A stretch of DNA of 64,000 nt, from positions 2,604,001 to 2,668,000 of the forward strand of contig NZ_CP048817.1 of NCBI RefSeq assembly GCF_014171475.1. The letters are read 5' to 3'. The position numbers and the translations under genes are program-made. This DNA is from Sphingomonas sp. So64.6b. GTDB taxonomy: Bacteria > Pseudomonadota > Alphaproteobacteria > Sphingomonadales > Sphingomonadaceae. This document shows, piece by piece, positions 34,604-45,515 of the stretch. The notes beneath the pieces are model-generated. The model had not been told where the DNA came from. It did no database searches and worked only from the letters and a program-made list of their open reading frames with translations. Each line of letters opens with the position of its first letter. The first letter of the stretch is position 1.

Positions 34604-35458
34604 TTAGCCCTTCCTCTTCGTCGAGTGACGCGAACGGATGATCATCTTATCCGTCGACTTGTTGTGACGGGTGCGCGCACCCTTGGTCGGCTTGCCCCAT
34701 GGCGTAACCGGATGACGGCCACCCGAGGTCCGGCCTTCACCACCACCATGCGGATGGTCGACCGGGTTCTTGGCGACGCCGCGGGTCAGCGGGCGGATGC
34801 CCTTCCAACGGTTGCGGCCGGCCTTGGCGAGGTTGGTGTTGCCGTTGTCCGGGTTGGACACCGCACCGACGGTCGCCATGCAGTTCGAGTGGATATAGCG
34901 CTGCTCGCCCGAGTTGAGGCGAACCATCACCATGCCCTTGTCGCGACCAACGACCTGCACATAGGTGCCTGCCGAACGGGCGATCTGGCCACCCTTGCCT
35001 GGCTTCATCTCGACATTGTGGACGATCGTGCCGACCGGCATCTGGCCCAGTTCCATCGCGTTGCCGGGCTTCACGTCGGTCTTTTTCGCAGCGATGATCT
35101 TATCACCGACAGCGAGGCGCTGCGGCGCGATGATGTACGCGACGTTGGGCTTGCCCTCTTCCGTGTCACCATAATTGATCAGCGCGATGAACGCGGTGCG
35201 ATTGGGATCATATTCGATCCGCTCGACCGTGCCTTCGACTTCCCACAAGCGGCGCTTGAAATCGATGATACGATAACGCTGCTTGTGACCGCCGGCGATA
35301 CCGCGCGAGGTGACGTGACCCTTGTTGTTACGACCACCGGTCTTGCGCTTGCCTTCGGTCAGCGCCTTGACGGGGCCGCCCTTATGCAAGGCCGAACGAT
35401 CGACCAGGATCAGACCACGCCGCGCTGGGCTGGTCGGATTATAATGCTTGAGTGCCAT
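34604..35458 (-). CDS. rplB: 50S ribosomal protein L2
   Basis: A 284-residue L2 ([69 protein letters not shown]...) with the conserved C-terminal region [30 protein letters not shown] that packs against the peptidyl transferase centre. It joins rplW by a one-base overlap. Confidence 0.98.
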   Translation of the reverse strand: MALKHYNPTSPARRGLILVDRSALHKGGPVKALTEGKRKTGGRNNKGHVTSRGIAGGHKQRYRIIDFKRRLWEVEGTVERIEYDPNRTAFIALINYGDTEEGKPNVAYIIAPQRLAVGDKIIAAKKTDVKPGNAMELGQMPVGTIVHNVEMKPGKGGQIARSAGTYVQVVGRDKGMVMVRLNSGEQRYIHSNCMATVGAVSNPDNGNTNLAKAGRNRWKGIRPLTRGVAKNPVDHPHGGGEGRTSGGRHPVTPWGKPTKGARTRHNKSTDKMIIRSRHSTKRKG

Positions 35459-35778
35459 TACGCGCTGACCCCCTGGGTGACGTCAATCGACTGACCATCG
35501 GCCAGCGTGACGATCGCCTTCTTCACATCGGATTTGGTGTAGGGCACGCCCTTCCACTTCTTGGTCTTGCCCTTCTGGACGATCGTGTTGACCCCCAGAA
35601 CCTTGACCGAGAAGAGCGCCTCGACGGCGGCCTTGATCTCGGGCTTGGTCGCGTCGTTGGCGACGCGGAACACGACGGCGTTATGCTCGCTGAGCAAGGT
35701 CGCCTTCTCGGTGATGTGCGGCGCAACGATCACGTCGTAATGACGCAGATCGATGTCGGCCTTTTGCTTCTTAGCCAT
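35458..35778 (-). CDS. rplW: 50S ribosomal protein L23
   Basis: A 106-residue L23 ([93 protein letters not shown]). It sits at the tunnel exit and docks trigger factor and SRP. It overlaps rplD by 8 nt and rplB by one. Confidence 0.97.
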   Translation of the reverse strand: MAKKQKADIDLRHYDVIVAPHITEKATLLSEHNAVVFRVANDATKPEIKAAVEALFSVKVLGVNTIVQKGKTKKWKGVPYTKSDVKKAIVTLADGQSIDVTQGVSA

Positions 35779-36400
35779 TGAAGCGCGCCTCCAGCTTTTC
35801 GACGGCAGCGCGGGTCAGGACCAGCGTGTCGTGCTTCAGGATGTCGTAAACATTGGCGCCGGCGGCCGGCATCACGTTGATCGTGTGCAGGTTGCCCGCG
35901 GCGAGCGCGAAACTGTTGTCGACCATGTCGCCATCGATGACGAGGGCGGTCTTGCCGAGGCCGAGCTTGGCCCAATCCGCGATCAGCGTCTTGGTCTTGC
36001 TCTCCGCAACCGCCAGGCTTTCCATGACCACCAGCGACCCCGCCTGAGCGTGGGTCGACAGTGCCATCTTCAGGCCAAGTGCGCGGATCTTCTTGTTGAG
36101 CGATGGATTGAAGTCACGGACGCGAGCGCCGTGAGCCTTACCACCACCAACGAAGATCGGCGCGCGGCGATCGCCGTGACGAGCCGTACCGCCGCCCTTC
36201 TGGCGACCGAACTTCTTGCCCGTACGGGCGACATCGGCGCGCTCACGAGTACCGCGCGCGGTGGCGCGGCGCTTTTCGAGCTGCCAGGTGACGACGCGGT
36301 GCAGGATGTCGGCGCGCGGATCGAGGCCGAAGACCTCATCGTTGAGCTCGATGTCCGAAGCTTTCGCCTTGGCGTCGAAGGACTGAATCTTGACCTTCAT
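35771..36400 (-). CDS. rplD: 50S ribosomal protein L4
   Basis: A 209-residue L4 ([115 protein letters not shown]). The extended loop ([18 protein letters not shown]) reaches the exit tunnel. In enterobacteria L4 represses its own S10 operon, and a structured spacer upstream of rplC is a possible target here. It is 2 nt downstream of rplC. Confidence 0.97.
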   Translation of the reverse strand: MKVKIQSFDAKAKASDIELNDEVFGLDPRADILHRVVTWQLEKRRATARGTRERADVARTGKKFGRQKGGGTARHGDRRAPIFVGGGKAHGARVRDFNPSLNKKIRALGLKMALSTHAQAGSLVVMESLAVAESKTKTLIADWAKLGLGKTALVIDGDMVDNSFALAAGNLHTINVMPAAGANVYDILKHDTLVLTRAAVEKLEARFNG

Positions 36401-36402
36401 GT

Positions 36403-37158
36403 TCAGCCCTCCTGGCCTTCGGTCGCTTCCACGGCCTGGACGTCCTCAGCGGGCGTCTCGGCGGGGGCGGTGTTGCTGTTCGCGGCGGCCTTCAGACCGG
36501 CGGGGTACGGCGCGTCAGCGTGACGCGCGACCTTGACCGAGTCCTTGACGAGCAACCAGCCACCCTTCGAGCCGGGCACCGAGCCCTTGACGAAGATCAG
36601 GCCGCGCTCGACGTCGGTCGACACGATTTCGAGATTTTGCTGGGTGCGATTCTTGTCACCCATGTGACCGGCCATCTTCTTGTTCTTGAAGACCTTGCCG
36701 GGATCCTGACGCTGACCGGTCGAACCGAGCGAACGGTGCGAAACGGAGACGCCGTGGGTGGCGCGCAGACCGCCGAAGCCCCAGCGCTTCATGCCGCCCT
36801 GGAAACCCTTACCCTGGGTCACGCCCTGGATGTCGACGATCTGGCCGGCGACATAATGGTCGGCCGAAATCTCGGCGCCCACTTCGAGCACGGCGTCATC
36901 GGACACACGGAATTCTGCAAGCTTCGCCTTGGGCTCGACCTCGGCCTTGCCGAAGTGGCCGCGCTGCGGCTTGGAAACATTTTTCGCTTTGGCAACGCCG
37001 GCGCCCAGCTGGACGGCAACATACCCATCACGATCGGCCTCGCGAACGGCCACAACCTGGTTGCCCTCGAGTGCAAGGACGGTGACGGGCACATGGCGCC
37101 CATCATCCTTGAACAAGCGGGTCATCCCCATTTTCTTCGCGATCACGCCTGTGCGCAT
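36403..37158 (-). CDS. rplC: 50S ribosomal protein L3
   Basis: A 251-residue L3 ([52 protein letters not shown]...[63 protein letters not shown]). The C-terminal 40 residues or so are an Ala/Glu-rich tail ([26 protein letters not shown]) beyond the core. I use the ATG at 37158 because GGAG lies 7 nt upstream; the ATG two codons earlier is only one base from GGAG. It is first gene after the structured rpsJ-rplC spacer. Confidence 0.97.
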   Translation of the reverse strand: MRTGVIAKKMGMTRLFKDDGRHVPVTVLALEGNQVVAVREADRDGYVAVQLGAGVAKAKNVSKPQRGHFGKAEVEPKAKLAEFRVSDDAVLEVGAEISADHYVAGQIVDIQGVTQGKGFQGGMKRWGFGGLRATHGVSVSHRSLGSTGQRQDPGKVFKNKKMAGHMGDKNRTQQNLEIVSTDVERGLIFVKGSVPGSKGGWLLVKDSVKVARHADAPYPAGLKAAANSNTAPAETPAEDVQAVEATEGQEG

Positions 37159-37180
37159 GATCATGCTCCTTATTACAGAG

Positions 37181-37298
37181 GCACGCCGGAACGATTTCCG
37201 ACGTGCGTGTCAGCCCAGCGATTTTTGTACGTGCCCCGTCCCGGGCTGGTGTTTCCGTTAGGAAACGTGACGGGGGACGCAGACCCGAGCAAGCTCGG
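37181..37298 (-). promoter_or_regulatory. Structured rpsJ-rplC spacer (candidate ribosomal leader RNA)
   Basis: The 199-nt gap between rpsJ and rplC is rich in hairpins on the minus-strand RNA: an 11-bp stem with an ATCG loop (37181-37206), CAGCCC...GGGCTG (37211-37248), GTTTCC-GTTA-GGAAAC as seen on the plus strand (37251-37266) and CCGAGC-AA-GCTCGG (37285-37298). The last hairpin before rplC ends 22 nt from the start codon. This could be an autoregulatory leader; no ligand protein is proven. Confidence 0.5.
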
Positions 37299-37357
37299 CG
37301 GTATCCCTTATCAGGTGCCGCCGAAGCGGAACCGAATCTCGTGTGGAGCAGCGGCCT

Positions 37358-37669
37358 TTAGGCCAGCTTGATCTCCACGTCTACACCCGCGGCGAGATCG
37401 AGCTTCATCAGCGCGTCTACCGTTTGCGGGGTCGGCTGAACGATGTCCAGCATCCGCTTGTAGGTGCGGACCTCGAACTGCTCACGCGACTTCTTGTCGA
37501 TGTGCGGTCCGCGGTTGACGGTGAACTTCTCGATACGCGTCGGCAAAGGGATTGGACCGCGAATAAGGGCGCCGGTGCGGCGCGCCGTGTCGGCGATGTC
37601 GCCGGTCGCCTGATCGAGCACACGATGATCGAATGCCTTCAGACGAATACGGATATTCTGCGTTTCCAT
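37358..37669 (-). CDS. rpsJ: 30S ribosomal protein S10
   Basis: A 103-residue S10 ([103 protein letters not shown]), complete; also NusE in transcription antitermination. It stands between tuf (121 bp upstream, with a strong hairpin) and rplC. Confidence 0.98.
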   Translation of the reverse strand: METQNIRIRLKAFDHRVLDQATGDIADTARRTGALIRGPIPLPTRIEKFTVNRGPHIDKKSREQFEVRTYKRMLDIVQPTPQTVDALMKLDLAAGVDVEIKLA

Positions 37670-37741
37670 TTAATCCCTACCGATGCGAAAGAGCGGGTCG
37701 CCTGATGGCAACTCTTTGGTTGTTCACGAAAATAGCAACAG

Positions 37742-37774
37742 CCCGACTCCCTGTCGCGAAGACAGGGAATCGGG
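37742..37774. terminator. Strong hairpin between tuf and rpsJ
   Basis: A 14-bp stem (CCCGACTCCCTGTC paired with GACAGGGAATCGGG, one G-T pair) with a GCGAA loop lies 16 nt after the tuf stop. The minus-strand RNA has the loop TTCGC and is followed by CTGTTGCTATTTT, only a weak U-tract. It is probably a partial terminator or mRNA-end stabiliser between the str and S10 units. Confidence 0.6.
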
Positions 37775-37790
37775 CGGAGGCGCGTCTATA

Positions 37791-38984
37791 TTACTTCGAG
37801 ATGCCGCTGACAATACCCGAACCGACGGTCCGGCCACCTTCACGGATCGTGAAGCGCTGACCAACGTCCATCGCGATCGGCGCAATGAGCTTGACGCCCA
37901 GTGCGATGTTGTCGCCCGGCATGACCATCTCGGTGCCCTCAGGCAGTTCGACGGTGCCGGTCACGTCCGTCGTACGGAAGTAGAACTGCGGACGATAGTT
38001 GGCGAAGAATGGCGTGTGACGGCCACCCTCGTCCTTCGACAGCACGTACACTTCCGACTGGAAGTCGGTGTGAGGCTTGATCGAGCCCGGCTTGCAGAGA
38101 ACCTGGCCACGCTCGACTTCGTCGCGTGCGACGCCACGGATCAGCGCGCCAACGTTGTCGCCAGCCTGGCCCTGATCGAGCAGCTTGCGGAACATTTCGA
38201 CGCCGGTGACGACGGTCTTGCGGACTTCCGGGTGGATGCCGACGATCTCGACTTCCTCGCCGACCTTCACAATGCCGGTCTCGACGCGGCCGGTGACGAC
38301 CGTACCGCGACCCGAGATCGAGAACACGTCTTCGATCGGCATCATGAACGGCTTGTCGAGCGGACGCTCTGGCTGCGGCAGATAGGTATCGACCGCTTCC
38401 ATCAGCTTGAGCACGGCGTCATGGCCGATCTCGGGGGTCTTGTCTTCGAGCGCCGCAACAGCCGAGCCACGGATGACCGGGATGTTGTCGCCGTCGAAAT
38501 CATACTTCGAGAGCAGCTCGCGGATTTCCATCTCGACCAGCTCGAGGATTTCCTCGTCGTCGACCAGATCGACCTTGTTCATGAACACGACCATCGTCGG
38601 CACGCCGACCTGACGGGCGAGCAGGATGTGCTCGCGAGTCTGCGGCATCGGGCCGTCGGTCGCCGACACGACCAGGATCGCGCCGTCCATCTGTGCGGCA
38701 CCGGTGATCATGTTCTTCACATAATCGGCGTGGCCCGGGCAATCGACGTGCGCATAGTGACGTGCGGTCGTCTCATACTCGACGTGTGCGGTCGAGATGG
38801 TGATGCCGCGCTCGCGCTCTTCGGGAGCCTTGTCGATGTTTGCGTAGCTGGTGAACGTGGCACCGCCGGTTTCAGCGAGCACCTTGGTGATCGCAGCCGT
38901 CAGCGACGTCTTGCCGTGATCGACATGGCCGATCGTGCCGATGTTGAGATGCGGCTTGGTCCGCTCGAACTTTGCTTTCGCCAT
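37791..38984 (-). CDS. tuf: Elongation factor Tu
   Basis: A 397-residue EF-Tu ([129 protein letters not shown]). G1 (GHVDHGKT), G3 (DCPGH) and the NKVD G4 motif are intact, followed by beta-barrel domains 2 and 3. It delivers aminoacyl-tRNA to the ribosome. It lies between fusA and rpsJ in the str operon. Confidence 0.98.
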   Translation of the reverse strand: MAKAKFERTKPHLNIGTIGHVDHGKTSLTAAITKVLAETGGATFTSYANIDKAPEERERGITISTAHVEYETTARHYAHVDCPGHADYVKNMITGAAQMDGAILVVSATDGPMPQTREHILLARQVGVPTMVVFMNKVDLVDDEEILELVEMEIRELLSKYDFDGDNIPVIRGSAVAALEDKTPEIGHDAVLKLMEAVDTYLPQPERPLDKPFMMPIEDVFSISGRGTVVTGRVETGIVKVGEEVEIVGIHPEVRKTVVTGVEMFRKLLDQGQAGDNVGALIRGVARDEVERGQVLCKPGSIKPHTDFQSEVYVLSKDEGGRHTPFFANYRPQFYFRTTDVTGTVELPEGTEMVMPGDNIALGVKLIAPIAMDVGQRFTIREGGRTVGSGIVSGISK

Positions 38985-39087
38985 TTTTCCTACCTTCTAG
39001 AATCAGATTCGCGGCCTTCTGGGCGCCACGCGAACGCGGCCCCTTAACGACCTATTTCAAGTTACGCCAGCCCTAGCACGAAGTGCG

Positions 39088-41163
39088 TTAGGCCAATTTA
39101 GCCTTCACTTCTTCGGCAACATTCGCGGGCACTTCGTCATAATGCGAGAACTGCATCGTGTACTGCGCCCGGCCCTGACTGAACGAGCGGAGCTGGTTCA
39201 CATAGCCGAACATGTTCGCCAATGGCACGATCGCCTCCACCGCAGTCGCGTTACCGCGGCTGTCGGTGCCCTGGATCTGGCCACGACGGCTGTTCAGATC
39301 GCCGATCACGTCGCCGAGATAATCCTCGGGCGTCACAACCTCGACCTTCATGATCGGCTCGAGCAGCTTGATGCCGGCCTTCTGGGCCGCTTCACGCATC
39401 GCGCCACGCGCGCAGATTTCGAATGCCAGCGCCGACGAATCGACGTCATGGTATTTACCGTCGATCAGCTGCACTTCGAAATCGATGATCGGGAAGCCGA
39501 TCAGCGATCCGGTTTCAGCCGTTTCGCGCATACCCTTCTCGACCGAAGGAATATATTCCTTCGGGACGTTGCCGCCCTTGATCTGGTCGGAGAAGACGAA
39601 GCCCGAACCGCGCTCGCCGGGAATGACCTTGATCTTGATCTCGGCGAACTGACCCGAACCACCCGACTGCTTCTTGTGGGTGTAGGACATTTCGATCGGC
39701 TTCGCGAGATACTCGCGATACGCCACCTGCGGCGCGCCGACATTCGCCTCGACCTTGAACTCGCGCTTCATGCGATCGACCAGGATCTCGAGATGGAGCT
39801 CGCCCATGCCCTTGATGATGGTCTGGCCGCTCTCGATGTCCGAGGTCACGCGGAACGACGGATCTTCGCGAGCAAGACGATTAAGCGCGATGCCCATCTT
39901 TTCCTGGTCGGCCTTGGTCTTAGGCTCCACGGCGACCTCGATGACGGGGTCCGGGAATTCCATCCGCTCAAGGATGATCGGCGCGTTGATGGCGCACAGC
40001 GTGTCACCCGTCGTGGTGTCCTTCAGGCCCGCCAGAGCGACGATGTCGCCAGCATAGGCCACCTGGATGTCCTCGCGGTCATTGGCATGCATGAGCAGCA
40101 TGCGGCCGACCTTTTCCTTCTTGTCCTTGACCGAATTCATCACCTGCGACGCGGTCTCGAGCTTGCCCGAATAAATGCGGGCGAAGGTCAGCGTGCCGAC
40201 GAACGGATCGTTCATGATCTTGAACGCGAGCGCCGAGAACGGCGCATCGTCTTCCGGCGGGCGCGTTTCGGGGGTTACGCCGTCGAGTTTCAAACCTTCG
40301 ACGTCCTTGATGTCCAGCGGCGACGGCAGATAGTCGACCACGCCGTCGAGCAAAGGCTGCACGCCCTTGTTCTTGAACGCGGAGCCGCACAGCACGGGCA
40401 CGAACGAGAAGTTCAGCGTACCCTTGCGGATCAGCGCCTTGAGCTCAGCGGTGGTTGGCTCGGTGCCTTCCAGATACGCTTCCATCAGGTCGTCGTCCTG
40501 CTCGACGGCCATCTCGATCAGCTCCGAACGAGCGGTCGCGGCTTCGTCGGCCAGATCGGCGGGGATGTCGCGATATTCGAACTTCGCGCCAAGCGACTCT
40601 TCAAGCCAGATGATCGCGCGGTTCTCGACCAGGTCGACCAGGCCCTTGAAGTCGCCCTCGAGGCCGATCGGCAGGTACAGCACCGCCGGACGCGCGCCCA
40701 GACGATCCTTGATCATCTGTACGCACATGTTGAAGTTCGCACCGGTGCGGTCGAGCTTGTTGATGAAGCACATGCGCGGCACGTGATACTTCTCGGCCTG
40801 ACGCCACACCGTCTCGGACTGCGGCTCAACGCCGGCAACGCCGTCGAAGCATGCGACAGCACCGTCGAGCACGCGCAGCGAACGCTCGACTTCGATCGTG
40901 AAGTCGACGTGCCCGGGGGTGTCGATGATGTTGATGCGGTGATCGTTCCAGAAACAGGTGGTCGCAGCCGACGTGATCGTAATCCCGCGCTCCTGCTCCT
41001 GCTCCATCCAATCCATCGTCGCGGTGCCTTCATGCACTTCGCCGATCTTGTAGGACTTGCCGGTGTAATAAAGGATGCGCTCGGTGGTCGTCGTCTTGCC
41101 GGCATCGATGTGAGCCATGATGCCGATATTGCGATACATCGAGAGCGGATGGCTGCGGGCCAT
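39088..41163 (-). CDS. fusA: Elongation factor G
   Basis: A 691-residue EF-G translocase ([142 protein letters not shown]). The G1-G5 motifs, domain II, and domains III-V ending [31 protein letters not shown] are complete. It lies between rpsG and tuf. Confidence 0.98.
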   Translation of the reverse strand: MARSHPLSMYRNIGIMAHIDAGKTTTTERILYYTGKSYKIGEVHEGTATMDWMEQEQERGITITSAATTCFWNDHRINIIDTPGHVDFTIEVERSLRVLDGAVACFDGVAGVEPQSETVWRQAEKYHVPRMCFINKLDRTGANFNMCVQMIKDRLGARPAVLYLPIGLEGDFKGLVDLVENRAIIWLEESLGAKFEYRDIPADLADEAATARSELIEMAVEQDDDLMEAYLEGTEPTTAELKALIRKGTLNFSFVPVLCGSAFKNKGVQPLLDGVVDYLPSPLDIKDVEGLKLDGVTPETRPPEDDAPFSALAFKIMNDPFVGTLTFARIYSGKLETASQVMNSVKDKKEKVGRMLLMHANDREDIQVAYAGDIVALAGLKDTTTGDTLCAINAPIILERMEFPDPVIEVAVEPKTKADQEKMGIALNRLAREDPSFRVTSDIESGQTIIKGMGELHLEILVDRMKREFKVEANVGAPQVAYREYLAKPIEMSYTHKKQSGGSGQFAEIKIKVIPGERGSGFVFSDQIKGGNVPKEYIPSVEKGMRETAETGSLIGFPIIDFEVQLIDGKYHDVDSSALAFEICARGAMREAAQKAGIKLLEPIMKVEVVTPEDYLGDVIGDLNSRRGQIQGTDSRGNATAVEAIVPLANMFGYVNQLRSFSQGRAQYTMQFSHYDEVPANVAEEVKAKLA

Positions 41164-41260
41164 GATCGGTTCCTTGGAATGTGGAGGAGCCGGGACTTAC
41201 GCCCCGGCCCGCCCGATATAGGTAGTCGATGTTACCGGCAAAAGACCGGCAACAGAGGCT

Positions 41261-41731
41261 TTACCAGCGGTAGTGGCTGAATGCGCGGTTGGCTTCGGCC
41301 ATGCGATGCGTGTCTTCACGCTTCTTGACCGCGTTGCCGCGATTGTTCGCCGCATCCATCAGCTCGCCCGACAGCCGTGCGGCCATCGTGTGCTCGCTGC
41401 GCGCGCGTGCCGCATTGATCAGCCAGCGGATCGCCAGTGCCTGGGCACGCTCGGGGCGCACTTCGACCGGGACCTGATAGGTCGCACCACCGACACGGCG
41501 GCTGCGGACTTCAATGCCCGGCTTCACATTGGCGAGCGCGTCGTGGAACACGCTGAGCGGGTCCTTCTTCGCGCGCTGCTCGACGGTTTCGAACGCACCG
41601 TAGACGATCAGCTCGGCGACGGACTTCTTGCCGTCCAGCATGACCGAATTCATGAACTTGGACAGAACCTCATCACCATATTTGGGATCAGGCAGGATGA
41701 TACGCTTTTCTGGGCGACGACGACGTGCCAT
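41261..41731 (-). CDS. rpsG: 30S ribosomal protein S7
   Basis: A 156-residue S7 ([156 protein letters not shown]), the 16S 3'-domain assembly initiator. It is 50 bp downstream of rpsL. Confidence 0.98.
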   Translation of the reverse strand: MARRRRPEKRIILPDPKYGDEVLSKFMNSVMLDGKKSVAELIVYGAFETVEQRAKKDPLSVFHDALANVKPGIEVRSRRVGGATYQVPVEVRPERAQALAIRWLINAARARSEHTMAARLSGELMDAANNRGNAVKKREDTHRMAEANRAFSHYRW

Positions 41732-41781
41732 TTCAATTTCCTTCTAAACTTCAGCCTTGGTGATCGAATAAATCGACCGGC

Positions 41782-42153
41782 TTACTTCGGACGCTTTGCG
41801 CCGTACTTGGAACGCGACTGGCGGCGGTCCTTCACGCCCTGTGTGTCGAGCACACCGCGCAGCACATGGTAGCGAACGCCGGGAAGATCGCGAACACGAC
41901 CGCCGCGGATCAGCACGACCGAGTGCTCCTGCAGGTTGTGGCCCTCACCCGGGATATAGCTGATGACTTCGCGCTGGTTGGTCAGGCGGACCTTGGCAAC
42001 CTTGCGCAGAGCCGAGTTCGGCTTTTTCGGGGTGGTGGTGTAGACACGGGTGCAAACGCCGCGCTTCTGCGGGTTCTGCTCCATTGCAGGGACCTTGGAC
42101 TTGGCCTTCTGCGGATCGCGGCCCTTGCGGACCAGCTGGTTAATCGTCGGCAT
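41782..42153 (-). CDS. rpsL: 30S ribosomal protein S12 (Arg88 variant)
   Basis: A 123-residue S12 ([100 protein letters not shown]). The start is at 42153, with an in-frame ATG four codons upstream rejected. Lys43 is present, but residue 88, Lys in most bacteria ([13 protein letters not shown]), is Arg here (codon CGC). K88R in S12 is a classical streptomycin-resistance substitution. It is first gene of the str operon with a good promoter upstream. Confidence 0.98.
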   Translation of the reverse strand: MPTINQLVRKGRDPQKAKSKVPAMEQNPQKRGVCTRVYTTTPKKPNSALRKVAKVRLTNQREVISYIPGEGHNLQEHSVVLIRGGRVRDLPGVRYHVLRGVLDTQGVKDRRQSRSKYGAKRPK

Positions 42154-42309
42154 TGAAGCCTTCACCTTTCAAATGGTTACTTTGCTGGAGCCGAAGCGCC
42201 TAAGAATACAAAAAGGACCATCGGAAAGCATATCGCCTCCCTTGGCCCTGGAATGCATCCAGCAATGTTCAAGCAGCCCAAGTGGAACGGGTCCTCCGGG
42301 GCAGCGGCG

Positions 42310-42338
42310 CCTATACAGGCCGACTCGGGGGTGGTCAA
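42310..42338 (-). promoter_or_regulatory. sigma70-type promoter of the str operon
   Basis: On the minus strand TTGACC (42333-42338) and TATAGG (42310-42315) are 17 nt apart, leaving a leader of about 150 nt before rpsL. The rest of the 326-bp gap up to the lipoprotein gene contains no supportable gene. Confidence 0.65.
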
Positions 42339-42479
42339 TGGCGCGGCGGTACAGATTGTTCGCCCCACCGGATCCTAGCGAAGCGGATATCCCGCTTCTG
42401 CCGCTTCGCCATCGCCTCCCTTTCGACGGATAGCGGATCGCCCATTGTTATGACAGGATCGAACGGGCAGGTTTGCAGA

Positions 42480-42893
42480 ATGCAAATCGTTCAACTGACA
42501 GCCATCACGAGCTTGCTCACCTTAACCGCATGCGGCCCACAGCCTCCTGCGGCTCCAGCAGTTGAAACAAACTCGACACTTGGCGCCAATGAGCTAGGCT
42601 GTGCCCTACCGACCAAGGGGTGGGTGAAAATATCCGGCGTCTCCCCACGCTCTACCGGCGTCGGCGAAAAGAACATTATAGAATTGGACATCGACAATCA
42701 CCTGTCGTGGAACGAAGCGCCGATCAACCAATCGGCCTTTGAAACATATGTGCATGCGGTCGCAACGATAGAACCCCAGCCACTTACGGTGCTGCGGACG
42801 GATCGTCGCATAGGCTGCGACAAGCTGCGAAATGCGATCTCGGTCATCAATGCAGCGATAAGTGCAGCCCGGCCACCTGCCTACTCGAATTGA
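42480..42893 (+). CDS. Lipoprotein with ExbD/TolR-like periplasmic domain
   Basis: A 137-residue putative lipoprotein: MQIVQLTAITSLLTLTAC carries a lipobox (LTAC, Cys18), then a Pro/Ala linker. The C-terminal half (NIIELDIDNHLSWNEAPINQSAFETYVHAVATIEPQPLTVLRTDRRIGCDKLRNAISVINAAISAA) resembles the periplasmic domain of ExbD/TolR, where an I-D-G-x-x-x-W-x-x-x-P strand is followed by V.(L/I)R.D....Y..... Real ExbD has an N-terminal transmembrane anchor and TolQ/ExbB partners; none is present here. The start could also be 30 nt upstream (MTGSNGQ). The function is unknown. Confidence 0.6.
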   Translation: MQIVQLTAITSLLTLTACGPQPPAAPAVETNSTLGANELGCALPTKGWVKISGVSPRSTGVGEKNIIELDIDNHLSWNEAPINQSAFETYVHAVATIEPQPLTVLRTDRRIGCDKLRNAISVINAAISAARPPAYSN

Positions 42894-43026
42894 CCTCGCT
42901 TGCACATGATCCGGAGCGGCCACCAGAAATGTATATTCAATAGATGTCCGCGCACTTATGAGCTCGACCTACGACCATTCTGGATACCGCCATGTGCGGT
43001 ACGGCGCCGAATTTCCACGCAAGGAA

Positions 43027-43060
43027 GATGCGGTATCCCCGCTTTCACGGGGATGACGGG
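43027..43060. repeat. TATCCCCGC...GGGGATGACGG extragenic palindrome
   Basis: GTATCCCCGC-TTTCA-CGGGGATGAC lies just upstream of glpD, the common ATTCCCGC-NNNN-GCGGGAATGAC style of bacterial extragenic repeat. A degenerate copy lies at 19970-20005. Confidence 0.55.
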
Positions 43061-43078
43061 CACTTGGAGGCTCGCTAC

Positions 43079-44548
43079 ATGACAACGATGACATACGACC
43101 TCCTCATCATCGGCGGCGGCATTAATGGCTGCGCGATCGCGCGCGAAGCGTCGCTGCTCAATCTCAAGGTGCTGATGGTCGAACGCGACGATCTCGCCGC
43201 GCACACCTCGTCCGCTTCGACCAAGCTGATCCATGGCGGCTTGCGTTATCTCGAATATTACGACTTCAAGCTGGTCGCCGAAGCGCTTCGCGAGCGCGAG
43301 CGACTGGTCAAGGCCGCGCCGCACATCATCCGCCCGATGCGCTTCGTCCTGCCGCAGGAAAATTCTCTGCGGCCTTGGTGGCTGGTCCGGATCGGCCTGT
43401 ATCTCTACGATTTCCTTGGCGGCAAGAAGTCCCTGCCCCGCTCGCGCGGCCTGCGCCGGGGCGACACCGCTTATGTCGCGCCACTGAAAGGTGGCGATCG
43501 GGGCTTCGTCTATTCTGACGCGTTCGTCGACGATTCGCGACTGACCATGCTCAACGCGATGGATGCAGCGAACAACGGCGCCGACATCGCTGTGGGGACG
43601 GCGCTGGAATCGGCGCGGCGCGAGGGCGATCTGTGGCATGCGACGCTATCCGACGGCCGCACCATCATGGCCCGCGCACTGATCAACGCGGCCGGTCCCT
43701 GGGTTCATCAGATGCTCGGCAAGCTCGGCGTCAATGCGAAGTCCGACGTGCGGCTGGTCAAGGGCAGCCATATCGTCGTGCCCCGTCTATATGACGGCGA
43801 CCATGCCTATATGCTGCAGCAGCCGGACCGCCGCATCGTCTTCGCCATCCCCTATCAGGACGGTTTCACCGAGATCGGCACCACCGACATTCCCGTCGAA
43901 CAGCCCGAAGACGCGGTGATCTCGACCGATGAGATCGCTTATCTGTGCGACGCGGTGAACCGCCATTTCATCGCCCAGATCGCCCCCGCCGACGTGACCT
44001 CGACCTGGTCGGGCGTTCGCCCGCTCTATGACGACGGCGCAAGCGAGGCCAAGGCGGTGACCCGCGACTATGTGCTTGAACTCGACACCAAAGGCCCGGC
44101 GCTGCTCTCGGTATTCGGCGGCAAGATCACCACTGCCCGGCACCTCGCCGAGGAAGCCCTGGAAAAGCTGGCCGACCCACTCGGCTTCGAACCACGCCAT
44201 GTCACCCGCGACCGCCTGTTTCCCGGCGCCGGAGTGCAAGGCTGGGAGCCGCTTCTGGCAAGCGTCCGTAAGCGCTGGCCATTCCTCGGCGAGACGCGAT
44301 CGGCGCGGATGAGCCATGCCTATGGCGAATTGCTCGGCGAGATGCTCGCCAGCATTGCCGACGAAACGGGCATGGGCGCCGATCTCGGCGCCGGCCTGAC
44401 CGAAGTCGAGGCGCGCTGGATGTACGATCGCGAATGGGCACGCACGCCGCAGGACGCGCTGATGCGGCGGAGCAAGATCGGCCTGCGCCTGTCGCCTGAT
44501 CAACGCGCCCGATTCGAACAATGGTGGACGGGCGCCTTCCCGGGCTAA
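43079..44548 (+). CDS. glpD: Aerobic glycerol-3-phosphate dehydrogenase
   Basis: A 489-residue FAD-dependent enzyme that oxidises sn-glycerol 3-phosphate to dihydroxyacetone phosphate and passes electrons to quinone at the inner membrane. The FAD Rossmann motif [57 protein letters not shown] is diagnostic. GVRPLYDD and [19 protein letters not shown] complete the FAD and DAO domains, followed by the C-terminal helical domain. The ATG at 43079 has a GGAGG site. No glpK or glpF is nearby; trhO follows by 10 bp. Confidence 0.95.
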   Translation: MTTMTYDLLIIGGGINGCAIAREASLLNLKVLMVERDDLAAHTSSASTKLIHGGLRYLEYYDFKLVAEALRERERLVKAAPHIIRPMRFVLPQENSLRPWWLVRIGLYLYDFLGGKKSLPRSRGLRRGDTAYVAPLKGGDRGFVYSDAFVDDSRLTMLNAMDAANNGADIAVGTALESARREGDLWHATLSDGRTIMARALINAAGPWVHQMLGKLGVNAKSDVRLVKGSHIVVPRLYDGDHAYMLQQPDRRIVFAIPYQDGFTEIGTTDIPVEQPEDAVISTDEIAYLCDAVNRHFIAQIAPADVTSTWSGVRPLYDDGASEAKAVTRDYVLELDTKGPALLSVFGGKITTARHLAEEALEKLADPLGFEPRHVTRDRLFPGAGVQGWEPLLASVRKRWPFLGETRSARMSHAYGELLGEMLASIADETGMGADLGAGLTEVEARWMYDREWARTPQDALMRRSKIGLRLSPDQRARFEQWWTGAFPG

Positions 44549-44558
44549 TGACGCGCAG

Positions 44559-45515
44559 ATGATTCGTGTCGCCGCCCTTTACCGCTTTGCCCGCTTCGCC
44601 GATCCGGCGGCCTTGCGCGACCCCCTGCTCGCCGCCTGCATCGCCGGCGGTGTCCGCGGCACGTTGCTGCTCGCGCATGAGGGCATCAACGGCACCATCG
44701 CCGGTGCGGCGGAGGCGGTTGAAACAGTCCTCGCCCATATCCGCACCCTGCCCGGCTGCGCCGATCTCAAGGTCAAGGACAGCTGGGCCGAGGCCATGCC
44801 GTTCCATCGCACCAAGGTCCGCCTCAAGCGCGAGATCGTGACGATGGGGCAGCCCGACATCGACCCGCTCGAAAATGTCGGCCAATATGTGAAGCCGGCG
44901 GAGTGGAACGCACTGATCGACCGGCCCGACACGATCGTGATCGACACGCGCAACGATTATGAAGTCAGGGTCGGCAGCTTCGCCGGCGCAATCGATCCCA
45001 AGACGCACAGCTTCAGCGAATTCCCCGACTGGTTCCGCGCCAATCGCCAGGCACTGCTCGCAGGCTCGGAGAAACCAAAGGTCGCGATGTTCTGCACTGG
45101 CGGCATCCGCTGTGAAAAAGCCACCGCCTTTCTCAAGTCCGAGGGGCTCGATGAGGTCTATCACCTCGACGGCGGCATCCTGAAATATCTCGAGGAAGTG
45201 CCCGCCGCCGACAGTCGCTGGGAAGGCGAATGCTTCGTCTTCGACCAGCGCGTCGCGGTGATCCATGGGCTTGAAGTCGGCACGCACAGCCTGTGCCATG
45301 GCTGCCGCATGCCGGTCAGCCCCGAGGACCGGCTGTCACCGCTTTATATCGAAGGTGTCAGCTGTCCCGCCTGCCATAACACGCGCGACGCGGAGCAGCG
45401 CGCGGGTTATGCCGAGCGGCACAAGCAGGAGCTGCTCGCGGCGCGACGTGGTGAAGCGCATGTCGGCGCGCTGTTGCCGGACAGAGCGCATGGCGGGCAG
45501 GAAGGATTCTCCTAA
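44559..45515 (+). CDS. trhO: tRNA uridine(34) 5-hydroxylase, rhodanese type
   Basis: A 318-residue TrhO (YceA/UPF0176) protein that makes 5-hydroxyuridine at tRNA position 34 with molecular oxygen. An N-terminal acylphosphatase-like domain ([24 protein letters not shown]) is followed by a rhodanese domain with the loop [14 protein letters not shown] (Cys179, Cys185) and a C-terminal cysteine-rich segment ([12 protein letters not shown]...SCPACH). It lies 10 bp after glpD, probably cotranscribed, and ends convergently with the next gene, overlapping by 4 nt. Confidence 0.93.
   Translation: MIRVAALYRFARFADPAALRDPLLAACIAGGVRGTLLLAHEGINGTIAGAAEAVETVLAHIRTLPGCADLKVKDSWAEAMPFHRTKVRLKREIVTMGQPDIDPLENVGQYVKPAEWNALIDRPDTIVIDTRNDYEVRVGSFAGAIDPKTHSFSEFPDWFRANRQALLAGSEKPKVAMFCTGGIRCEKATAFLKSEGLDEVYHLDGGILKYLEEVPAADSRWEGECFVFDQRVAVIHGLEVGTHSLCHGCRMPVSPEDRLSPLYIEGVSCPACHNTRDAEQRAGYAERHKQELLAARRGEAHVGALLPDRAHGGQEGFS

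Noticed and set aside
37159..37164. rplC start two codons earlier
   Set aside because: The GGAG site would be one base from that ATG. The ATG at 37158 has correct spacing.
39142..41280. 712-residue open frame on the plus strand opposite fusA
   Set aside because: It is the antisense shadow of EF-G, with Arg/His/Asp/Leu-biased composition and no domain. High GC leaves antisense frames open.
42177..42368. 63-residue frame upstream of rpsL on the minus strand
   Set aside because: It lies within the rpsL promoter and leader, and no ribosome site or conservation can be seen.
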